Source of the DNA: Pseudomonadota bacterium
GTDB taxonomy: Bacteria > Pseudomonadota > Alphaproteobacteria > Sphingomonadales > Sphingomonadaceae
Assembly: GCA_023436615.1 (NCBI GenBank)
Contig: JAEZIO010000037.1
Coordinates: 1-64,000, forward strand
DNA: 64,000 bases
Direction: 5' to 3'
A program made the position numbers and the translations under genes. Position 1 is the stretch's first letter. Every line of letters begins with the position of its first letter. Below the pieces are notes generated by a model that was given only the letters and a program-made list of their open reading frames with translations, ran no database searches and had not been told where the DNA came from. Of this stretch, positions 1 through 8,074 are shown one piece after another.

Positions 1-535
1 CTGTCTGACCGAGGCCGAAGGGATTGCCGACCGCATTCACGAAGTCGCCGACCTGCAGCGCATCGCTGTTGCCAAGCGCGATGGCCTTCAGATCAACGGG
101 CTCCCTGATCTGCAGCAGCGCGATGTCGGTCGGCGCATCACGCCCGATAACGCGTCCGGCAAACTTGCGGCCGTCCTTGGTCCGAATCTGGACCGCCGTG
201 GCATTGGCGACGACGTGGTTCGCCGTCAGCACATAGCCGCGCTGGGCATCAACGATCACGCCGGATCCGGTAGCATTGACTTCCTTCTCCAGTTGCTTCG
301 GGACGTTGAAGAACTCGCGAAACAGCGGGTCCTGGTAGAGCGGATTGTCCTCTCGTACGCGCCCCTGCACGGAAATGTTGACCACGGCGGGCGTGACCTC
401 TTTGACCAACGGCGCAAGCGTCGGCAGGCGGCCCATGTTGAGATCACGAATCTGGGCGCTCGCCGGCGCTCCGAACAGCGCCCAACCTAACCCCGAGACG
501 ACGGCCAGTCGCCCAAGCCAACGCAAAAGCTGCAT
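1..535 (-). CDS. HtrA/DegP-type serine protease (partial, N-terminal part)
   Basis: The first 178 residues of a trypsin-like periplasmic protease and chaperone of the HtrA/Do family; the 3' end lies beyond base 1. Residues 1-28 form a signal peptide ending GAPASAQ. The catalytic His sits in TANHVV (about residue 107) and the catalytic Asp in DAPTDIALL (about 137). The serine motif GNSGG and the PDZ domains fall outside the window, so activity cannot be judged. The ATG at 533-535 begins the signal peptide directly. It is divergent from groESL, and both belong to protein quality control. Family assignment is secure; DegP versus DegQ versus DegS cannot be decided. Confidence 0.9.
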   Translation of the reverse strand, partial: MQLLRWLGRLAVVSGLGWALFGAPASAQIRDLNMGRLPTLAPLVKEVTPAVVNISVQGRVREDNPLYQDPLFREFFNVPKQLEKEVNATGSGVIVDAQRGYVLTANHVVANATAVQIRTKDGRKFAGRVIGRDAPTDIALLQIREPVDLKAIALGNSDALQVGDFVNAVGNPFGLGQT

Positions 536-625
536 CGTTTCTCCCCCACACTGTCTGGCGGCCTCATCCGTAGACCGCAGCGTGCGTTAGCTGGTTGATC
601 GAAAATGGCCGTTCAAGGGGCACTT

Positions 626-652
626 TTGGCACTCCGCCCCGGACAGTGATAA
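626..652 (+). promoter_or_regulatory. CIRCE-like operator of groESL
   Basis: TTGGCACTC, 9 bases, CAGTGATAA. The CIRCE consensus is TTAGCACTC-N9-GAGTGCTAA, so the left arm matches 8 of 9 and the right arm 7 of 9, with the exact spacer. CIRCE is the binding site of the repressor HrcA. The site lies about 118 bases before the groES start. HrcA itself is not in the window. Confidence 0.65.
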
Positions 653-655
653 AAT
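626..655 (+). promoter_or_regulatory. putative housekeeping promoter of groESL overlapping CIRCE
   Basis: TTGGCA (626-631) and TAAAAT (650-655) are 18 bases apart and each matches the sigma-70 consensus hexamer at 5 of 6 positions. The CIRCE-like element spans the whole promoter, a layout in which a bound repressor would exclude RNA polymerase. Prediction only. Confidence 0.4.
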
Positions 656-670
656 TTTTTCAGCCTCCCC

Positions 671-698
671 CTTGAAGGACTTTTTTCCGCTTCCTAGT
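671..698 (+). promoter_or_regulatory. possible RpoH (heat-shock) promoter of groESL
   Basis: CTTGAA (671-676), 16 bases, then CCTAGT (693-698). The first element fits the RpoH -35 CTTGAA; the second only loosely resembles an RpoH -10. A heat-shock promoter is usual for alphaproteobacterial groESL, but this one is weak by eye. Confidence 0.3.
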
Positions 699-769
699 TC
701 GTTTTCCGCCCGGGGGCCGGTTCCGGACCCGGCATTTTAGACATCGCTGACCTGACAAGGAGGATGTGC

Positions 770-1084
770 ATGCATTTCCGTCCATTGCACGACCGCGTGC
801 TCGTGCGCCGCGTCGACGCCGACGAGAAGACCGCCGGCGGCATCATCATTCCCGATACCGCGAAGGAGAAGCCGCAGGAGGGCGAGATCGTCGCCGCGGG
901 CCCCGGCGCCAGGAATGACCAAGGCCAATTTACCCCGATCGATGTGAAGCCAGGCGATCGTGTCCTGTTCGGCAAGTGGTCCGGCACCGAAGTGAAGATC
1001 GACGGCCAAGACTACCTGATCATGAAAGAGAGCGATCTTCTGGGCGTGGTCGAGAAGGCCGGCTCGCTCAAGAAGGCCGCCTGA
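770..1084 (+). CDS. groES: co-chaperonin GroES (Hsp10)
   Basis: A 104-residue GroES that forms the heptameric lid of the GroEL folding chamber in the cytoplasm. It begins MHFRPLHDRVLVRR and carries the mobile-loop region around EKTAGGIIIPDTAKEKP (residues 17-33). Two ATGs compete. The one at 764 abuts the Shine-Dalgarno AAGGAGG (757-763), so the ATG at 770, with a 6-base gap, is chosen. It is the first gene of groES-groEL, 43 bases ahead of groEL. The CIRCE-like element upstream suggests HrcA control. Confidence 0.97.
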   Translation: MHFRPLHDRVLVRRVDADEKTAGGIIIPDTAKEKPQEGEIVAAGPGARNDQGQFTPIDVKPGDRVLFGKWSGTEVKIDGQDYLIMKESDLLGVVEKAGSLKKAA

Positions 1085-1127
1085 GCGAACTCAGAACTGA
1101 CAGTCATTACGAGAAAGGAGCAGGCAA

Positions 1128-2768
<1,641 letters not shown>

Positions 2769-2792
2769 GCCCGGCGCTCACTCGAAAAAAGA

Positions 2793-2829
2793 AGGGCCGG
2801 AGGAGCGATCCTCCGGCCCTATTTTTTTT
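2793..2829 (+). terminator. bidirectional intrinsic terminator after groEL
   Basis: A 12-base perfect inverted repeat (2793-2804 with 2809-2820, loop GCGA) is followed by ATTTTTTTT on the + strand and preceded by an A-rich run. It can therefore also stop the leftward transcript of the convergent peptidase gene's antisense side. It closes the groESL operon. Confidence 0.9.
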
Positions 2830-2843
2830 GCGTCCCGCCCGAT

Positions 2844-4304
2844 TCAGCTGGCGAGGTCGCGGACCATCCGCTCCCAGTGCAGGATATTGTCCCACAGCGA
2901 CTGGACGGGGATGCGCTCGTCCTTTCCGTGGGCGCGTTCGTCGTCGGGAGAAACGCCCCATTGGCCGTCCACGCCATAGACGGGCATTCCGCGAGCCCTG
3001 AATTCGAGACCGTCGGTCGCGCCGGTGCTCATCTGCGGGATGATCTGCTGGTTCGGGAAGCGCGCATGAACGGCGTCCGTGAACGCCTTCACGACATCGG
3101 GCCGAAGCGGCGATACCGGAGTCGGCCTGCCGAGGTCCGGATAGGGCGTGATCTCGATAGTCGGGCCTGCCATCTGCTTGAGCTCGGCCTCGACGACCTT
3201 CGGTTCGACCCCCGGCATGATCCGGCAATTCACCGTCGCTTCGGCAAGCTGCGGAAGCGCATTCTCCGCATGGCCACCCTTCAGCATCGTCGCGACGCAG
3301 CGCGTCCGGGTGAGGCCGACCTCCAGCGGGTTCGCCTCGATGATGTCGGCCGCTTGTCCGTCATTCGGGTTGGCGAGCCAGCGGCGCATCGCCTGGCCAA
3401 GTGGGCTATTCCCCTCCTGCTTCGCCCGCGCCGCAAAATATTCGCGCGTCGTCTCGGTCAGCATCGGCGTGAAACGGTGCACCTGCAGTTTCTTCAGGAC
3501 GTCGGCGAGCTCGTAGATCGCGTTGTCCGGCCGCGGGCGCGAGCTGTGCCCGCCGCGGTTGCGAGCCCGGAAATAGTAGCTCTGGAACGTCTTTTCCGAG
3601 GTCTGCAGGCCGAAGCCGAGTGGCGTGCCGTTGCGCGTGAAGGAGCCGCCGCCGGCATCCGCGTTGAGGACGAACTCGGCCTCCGTCCACTTGCGCCACT
3701 CCGTTGCTCCGAGCTCCGCGCCTTTGCCCTGGGTCTCCTCGTCGCCGGTGTAGAGGATCACGATGTCTCGGTCCGGTTTGAAGCCCGCCTGCCTGAGCTT
3801 CATGAGCGCGACCATCGAGGGGACGACGCCGCCTTTGTCGTCGCCCGATCCGCGGCCGTAGAAATAGCCCTCCTTCTCCACCAGCTTGAACGGGTCGGTC
3901 GTCCAGTCGCTCGGCAGCGCTTCGACCACGTCCATATGCCCGATGATCAGCATCGGCTTTTTCTTCGGCGTTCCGGCCGCGGGCCAGCGGGCGATCAGTG
4001 CGGCGGTCTGGTTAGACGGCGGCGACAGGTACGGCAGCACATGCACGTCGCTGTCGCTCCACCCGGCGGCTCGAAGCTGGCTTGCCAGGTAGGTAGCGAG
4101 CTTCAGGTTCTGGCCTTCGCGACCGGCGACGGTCGGCGTCTCCACGGCGGTCTTGTAGATCTCGCGTGCCTTCTGCTCCCATTCGGCGGAGAGCTTCGGC
4201 GCGTTCGCGACTGTCGAGGCAGGCGGCGTCGTGATCGCTTCGTCGGCGCTTTGCGCGACTGCGCAGGTGGAAACGCAGGCGAGCAGCAGTGCAAGGCGGC
4301 GCAT
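2844..4304 (-). CDS. secreted M20 family zinc metallopeptidase
   Basis: A 486-residue exported peptidase of the M20/M25/M40 (CNDP-dipeptidase-like) family. A signal peptide covers about residues 1-17 (hydrophobic core, then CAVAQSA). Metal-site motifs appear in order: IIGHMDVV (first His), RGSGDDKGG (bridging Asp), GDEETQGKG (catalytic and metal Glu pair) and LNADAGGG. The dimerisation lid follows. It probably cleaves peptides in the periplasm; the substrate is unknown. It ends just beyond the groEL terminator and appears monocistronic, with 55 bases to the next leftward gene. The start gives a typical signal peptide. Confidence 0.9.
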   Translation of the reverse strand: MRRLALLLACVSTCAVAQSADEAITTPPASTVANAPKLSAEWEQKAREIYKTAVETPTVAGREGQNLKLATYLASQLRAAGWSDSDVHVLPYLSPPSNQTAALIARWPAAGTPKKKPMLIIGHMDVVEALPSDWTTDPFKLVEKEGYFYGRGSGDDKGGVVPSMVALMKLRQAGFKPDRDIVILYTGDEETQGKGAELGATEWRKWTEAEFVLNADAGGGSFTRNGTPLGFGLQTSEKTFQSYYFRARNRGGHSSRPRPDNAIYELADVLKKLQVHRFTPMLTETTREYFAARAKQEGNSPLGQAMRRWLANPNDGQAADIIEANPLEVGLTRTRCVATMLKGGHAENALPQLAEATVNCRIMPGVEPKVVEAELKQMAGPTIEITPYPDLGRPTPVSPLRPDVVKAFTDAVHARFPNQQIIPQMSTGATDGLEFRARGMPVYGVDGQWGVSPDDERAHGKDERIPVQSLWDNILHWERMVRDLAS

Positions 4305-4359
4305 TGTTCGAGATCTCCCCAGATCGGATGGCGCGACGCTACGCCTACGCTACCGTGCG

Positions 4360-5169
4360 TCAAGCGCCGCCTTGCTCCGACTCTGTTCCGCTGCGTCTGA
4401 CGCCCACTGCGACAACGGCGACGAGAACGATCGCGAGGCAAAGCGACGCGATGGGCCGCGACAAATCGAGTCCACCCTCGGCGAGCGGTTTGTCGAGGAA
4501 ATCTCCAACGGTTGCTCCGAGGGGCCGAGTGAGAATGAAAGCGGCCCAAAACAGCGCGGTCCGGTTCAAATTCGTTGTGAAATACAGCGCGGCGACGATC
4601 GCGATCGCGCCGCCGAACAGCGCTGCGCCCCCTAGATAACCAAGGCCGCCGCCATCGGCGGCCCAGTCGCCAAGCGCCGTTCCGAGCGTCTGGCTGAAGG
4701 TGATCGTCAGCCAATAGAACAGCTCCGCCCGTCCGCTTACGACGTGGGTCGATGAGACGCGTCCTTCGACGAGCTTCCAGGAAGCGAGCGACGCAAGCAC
4801 CGCGAGCAGCAACAGCAGGGAGCCCCCGGCGTAGCCGATCCCCAGCGAGCGGTCTGCGAAATCGGCAAGCGTGGTGCCGGCCGTGGTCGAAGCGATGATC
4901 GTCGCCCAGTAAAGCGCGGGCTGGTAGCGCCTCGCTCGCACCTGCAGCGCAACCAAAAGTGCGAGCGCCAGGCCGAACAGAGCCGTCCCCACCAGATAGC
5001 CATTGATCCCGTTCTGGCCCGCCTGCGCGGTGGTTTCGCCAAGCCAGGTCATGCTCACCGTATCGCCGGCGGTTTCCCCCAGAGTGGTTGCGAGGATCTT
5101 CGCGATCCAGAAAGTCAGCGTGACTGCGGGAACCTTGCTTTCGCCACCGCCTCCCGTTGCAGTCGTCAT
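4360..5169 (-). CDS. four-repeat integral membrane protein (COG4705-like)
   Basis: A 269-residue inner-membrane protein with about eight predicted helices. Four internal repeats begin near residues 20, 87, 152 and 207. Each starts with an aromatic-Trp pair and carries a signature of the form T-x-x-G-x-x-x-x-D (TTLGETAGD, TTAGTTLAD, QTLGTALGD, RPLGATVGD). The resemblance is to the uncharacterised membrane-anchored proteins of COG4705; function is unknown. The start ATG at 5169 overlaps the zapE stop in ATGA and has GAGG upstream; an ATG at 5178 would abut that site. The coupling suggests co-translation with zapE. Confidence 0.75.
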   Translation of the reverse strand: MTTATGGGGESKVPAVTLTFWIAKILATTLGETAGDTVSMTWLGETTAQAGQNGINGYLVGTALFGLALALLVALQVRARRYQPALYWATIIASTTAGTTLADFADRSLGIGYAGGSLLLLLAVLASLASWKLVEGRVSSTHVVSGRAELFYWLTITFSQTLGTALGDWAADGGGLGYLGGAALFGGAIAIVAALYFTTNLNRTALFWAAFILTRPLGATVGDFLDKPLAEGGLDLSRPIASLCLAIVLVAVVAVGVRRSGTESEQGGA

Positions 5170-6284
5170 GGCCTGCATCCTCGATCCGTGCCGTGCCCTT
5201 CGGCGAGATAGTCGGCGCTGCGCATCTCCTCGATCCGGCTGATCGTTCGCTGAAATTCGAAGCTGCCGTCGCCGCGAGGAAACAAGCCGGCCGGCTCGGC
5301 GTCCGCGGCGGCGAGCAGCTTCACGCGATGCTCGTACAACGCATCGATCAAGGTCACGAAGCGGGCCGCCTCGTTGCGCATCTCGGGACCCATCACCGGG
5401 ATTCCGACGAGGATCACGGTGTGGAAACGCTGTGCGATCGCCAGGTAATCGGCCGCGCCGCGCGCTTCTCCGCACAGCCGCTTGAACGAGAAGACGGCGA
5501 CCCCCTTAAGGCTCTTGGGCACGTGCAACGTCCGCCCGCCGCCGACGTCGAGCTCCTCGCTCGGCACCTTGTCGCGGTTTTCGACCGAATAGTCGGTGAG
5601 CTGGAAGAAGGCCTGCGAAAGCGCCGTCGTCGCTTCGGGTCCGTTCGGCACGTGCCACACGTCGACGCCGGCAAGCCGGTCGAGCCGGTAATCGGTCGGC
5701 CCGTTCACTTCGACGACGTCGAATCGCGTCTCCAGAGTGGCGATGAAGGGCAGGAACAGCTCGCGATTGAGACCGTCCTTGTAAAGGTCGCGGGGCGGAC
5801 GATTCGATGTCGCGATCACCCGAACGCCGCGATCGAGCAGCTTCTCGAACAGCCGCGACAGAATCATGGCGTCTGCAGGATTGTTGACGATCATCTCATC
5901 GAAACACAGCAGCCTCGCTTCCTCTGCGATCTGCTCGGCGACAGGCTCGAGGGGATCGCCCTTCTCGTTCTTGCGGGCGGAGGCGAGCCGCTTTTGCGTT
6001 TCCAACATGAAGGCATGGAAATGCACCCGGCGCTTGGGCTCGAAATCGATGTTGGCGAAAGCAAGGTCCATCAACATCGATTTACCCCGCCCGACCCCGC
6101 CCCACAGGTAGACGCCCGCGCGCCCTTCCCTTCGCCGGCCGAACAAACCAAAAATGCTGCGGGGTTTGCGCAAGGAGGAAGCAATAGCGTCGAGAGCAGC
6201 GGCGGCGCGCTTCTGTGCGGAATCGGGTCTAAGCTCGTGGTCTTTGACTAGCTGCTCATAGGCGCGGCTGACCGGGCCGCTCAT
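5166..6284 (-). CDS. zapE: cell division protein ZapE, AFG1-like ATPase
   Basis: A 372-residue AFG1/LACE1-type P-loop ATPase. In proteobacteria this family is named ZapE and modulates Z-ring constriction. Walker A is GGVGRGKS, Walker B is LLCFDEM, and a sensor-like TSNRPP follows. Length is normal for the family. The start ATG at 6284 overlaps the stop of the thioesterase gene (ATGA), and the next gene overlaps its own stop, so three genes are translationally coupled. The family is certain; a division role in this organism is inferred. Confidence 0.9.
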   Translation of the reverse strand: MSGPVSRAYEQLVKDHELRPDSAQKRAAAALDAIASSLRKPRSIFGLFGRRREGRAGVYLWGGVGRGKSMLMDLAFANIDFEPKRRVHFHAFMLETQKRLASARKNEKGDPLEPVAEQIAEEARLLCFDEMIVNNPADAMILSRLFEKLLDRGVRVIATSNRPPRDLYKDGLNRELFLPFIATLETRFDVVEVNGPTDYRLDRLAGVDVWHVPNGPEATTALSQAFFQLTDYSVENRDKVPSEELDVGGGRTLHVPKSLKGVAVFSFKRLCGEARGAADYLAIAQRFHTVILVGIPVMGPEMRNEAARFVTLIDALYEHRVKLLAAADAEPAGLFPRGDGSFEFQRTISRIEEMRSADYLAEGHGTDRGCRP

Positions 6285-6775
6285 GCGGGGGCGTTTCGGT
6301 CCCGGATGCGCTTCAGCGTGCCGGTGAAGCTGTAGCAGGGCTCGCCTTCCTGCGTGACGACGCCTTGCATGAACACGTGGCCGCGAGTCTGCCTCACGAG
6401 CTGGACCTCGGCCTCGAGCGGAATACCCGGCCGGCCCCGAGCAAGGAAATGCGTGGTCATGTCGAGCGTAACATAATGGCCCTCGGCCATGCCGGCGCAC
6501 CGGCCTCCGGCGAACATCGCCATGTCGATAAAGCTCATGACGGCGCCGCCGTGCAACGAGCCGCCCATGTTCATGTGCGCCTCCGTCGGGAACATCCGGC
6601 ACCGTCCGCGCGCCGGCCCGTCGGGCTTGAAGAGAAGCCGGCCGGTCGCCGCGGCGAAGGAGCCGCGCGGGAAATCGCCCCAGCTGAACCAGCCGGGATT
6701 GTCCGGGTCCTCCGTGGCCCCAGTGGGGAGACCGACGTCTTCGAGCCCTTCCCCGCTACCGGGCGGTTGCGTCAA
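6281..6775 (-). CDS. PaaI-type hotdog-fold thioesterase
   Basis: A 164-residue acyl-CoA thioesterase of the PaaI/YdiI hotdog superfamily. It shows the family motif HMNMGGSLHGGAV, in which the HGG region lines the active site, followed by a helix with Asp and a beta-sheet core. The substrate acyl-CoA is unknown. The best start is the TTG at 6773-6775, which overlaps the sdhB stop (TTGA); no ATG or GTG fits between it and the conserved domain. It lies between sdhB and zapE in a coupled run. Confidence 0.8.
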   Translation of the reverse strand: MTQPPGSGEGLEDVGLPTGATEDPDNPGWFSWGDFPRGSFAAATGRLLFKPDGPARGRCRMFPTEAHMNMGGSLHGGAVMSFIDMAMFAGGRCAGMAEGHYVTLDMTTHFLARGRPGIPLEAEVQLVRQTRGHVFMQGVVTQEGEPCYSFTGTLKRIRDRNAPA

Positions 6776-7551
6776 GCGGCTCGCTCCGCGATCAGCTTCT
6801 TGGTTTCTGCGATCGCCTTGGCCGGGCTCAGGCCCTTCGGGCAGACGTTCGCGCAATTCATGATCGTGTGGCAGCGATACAGGCGGTAGGGATCCTCGAG
6901 CTGGTCCAGCCGCTCGCCGGTGGCCTCGTCGCGGCTGTCGACGATGAAACGATAGGCCTGAAGCAGCACCGCGGGCCCGAGAAACTTGTCGGCGTTCCAC
7001 CAGTAGCTCGGACAGCTTGTCGAGCAGCAGAAGCACAGAATGCATTCGTACAGCCCGTCGAGCTTTGCCCGATCCTCGGGCGACTGCAGCCGCTCCTTGC
7101 CCGACGGCGCGGCCGTGGCGGTCTTCAGCCAGGGTTGGATCGATGCATATTGGGCGTATTGGTGCGTGAGGTCCGGCACCAGATCCTTGACCACTTCCAT
7201 GTGCGGCAGCGGAGTGATCTGCACCTCGCCTTTCAGGGCCTTGATCGGCGTGGTGCAGGCCAGCCCGTTGCGGCCGTCCATGTTCATCGAGCAGGACCCG
7301 CAGATCCCCTCCCGGCACGACCGGCGGAAGGTCAGCGTAGGGTCGATCTCGTTCTTGATTTTGATGAGCGCGTCGAGAACCATCGGTCCGCACTTGGCGA
7401 GATCGATCGTGTACCGATCCCAGCGCGGGTTCGACGCATTGTCCGGGTCGTAACGGTAGATTTTGAACGTCTTCAGATTCTCACCGGCGTCCGGCTGGTA
7501 GGTGCGGCCCTTGGTGATCTTGCTGTTCCGCGGAAGCGTGAACTCGGCCAA
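6772..7551 (-). CDS. sdhB: succinate dehydrogenase iron-sulfur subunit
   Basis: A 259-residue electron-transfer subunit of complex II that passes electrons from FAD in SdhA to ubiquinone at the inner membrane. The [2Fe-2S] cysteines are in CREGICGSCSMN and the downstream C of NGLACTT. The [4Fe-4S] and [3Fe-4S] sites are in ECILCFCCSTSCP and NCANVCPKG. sdhC, sdhD and sdhA are not adjacent: the upstream gene is a peroxiredoxin (52-base gap) and the downstream gene a thioesterase. Either the operon is split in this genome or the other subunits lie elsewhere. Confidence 0.95.
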   Translation of the reverse strand: MAEFTLPRNSKITKGRTYQPDAGENLKTFKIYRYDPDNASNPRWDRYTIDLAKCGPMVLDALIKIKNEIDPTLTFRRSCREGICGSCSMNMDGRNGLACTTPIKALKGEVQITPLPHMEVVKDLVPDLTHQYAQYASIQPWLKTATAAPSGKERLQSPEDRAKLDGLYECILCFCCSTSCPSYWWNADKFLGPAVLLQAYRFIVDSRDEATGERLDQLEDPYRLYRCHTIMNCANVCPKGLSPAKAIAETKKLIAERAA

Positions 7552-7603
7552 CTCGTGCTCCTCAAGAAACCTGGCCCGGCGCTATCACGCCGCCGCCGTC
7601 CGT

Positions 7604-8074
7604 TCAAACAGCTGACGCATGCTCGCGAACCGTCGCCAGGACCTCGGCGGCGTGTCCCGGCACCTTTACCTTGCGCCACGCCTTCTGAACGACTCCGTCC
7701 GGACCGATGAGAAAGGTGGATCGCTCCATGCCCATATATTTGCGGCCGTACATCGACTTTTGGACCCATGTTCCGAACGCGTCGGAGATGCGACCGTCCT
7801 CGTCGGACGCGAGGGGCAGTTTCAGCTCGTATTTCCCGATGAACTTCTCGTGGCTCTTCATGGGATCGCGGGAAACGCCGATGACGGTCGCGCCGGCGCT
7901 CTCGAACTCGCCGGCGAGAGCCGTGAAGTCCTGAGCCTCGCGCGTACAGCCGGACGTATCGTCCTTCGGGTAGAAATAGAGCACGAGATGCTCTCCGGGC
8001 GACGACAGGTTCACCGTGCGGCCGCCGCTCGCCGTCACGTCCAGGTTCGGCGCCTTCTGTCCTTCCGAAATCAT
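7604..8074 (-). CDS. bcp: thioredoxin-dependent peroxiredoxin, Bcp/PrxQ type
   Basis: A 156-residue PrxQ-type thiol peroxidase that reduces hydroperoxides in the cytoplasm. The peroxidatic cysteine is in DDTSGCTREA (about residue 43). It is the only cysteine in the protein: the resolving cysteine five residues later in E. coli Bcp is replaced, so this should be a 1-Cys enzyme needing an external thiol. The start ATG at 8074 overlaps the glnE stop (ATGA), giving translational coupling to glnE. Confidence 0.92.
   Translation of the reverse strand: MISEGQKAPNLDVTASGGRTVNLSSPGEHLVLYFYPKDDTSGCTREAQDFTALAGEFESAGATVIGVSRDPMKSHEKFIGKYELKLPLASDEDGRISDAFGTWVQKSMYGRKYMGMERSTFLIGPDGVVQKAWRKVKVPGHAAEVLATVREHASAV

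Noticed and set aside
2877..4400. Long + strand open frame (507 codons) opposite the M20 peptidase
   Set aside because: The minus-strand frame has a signal peptide and all M20 metal motifs. The opposite frame has Arg/Asp/His-rich composition typical of antisense reading in GC-rich DNA and no recognisable domain.
5107..5137. GGAAC followed by CGTT at 21 bases on the + strand
   Set aside because: Spacing is wrong for EcfG and the site lies inside a minus-strand coding gene.
5157..6251. 364-codon + strand ORF opposite zapE
   Set aside because: zapE has intact Walker A and B motifs and coupled start/stop junctions; the antisense frame shows no domain.
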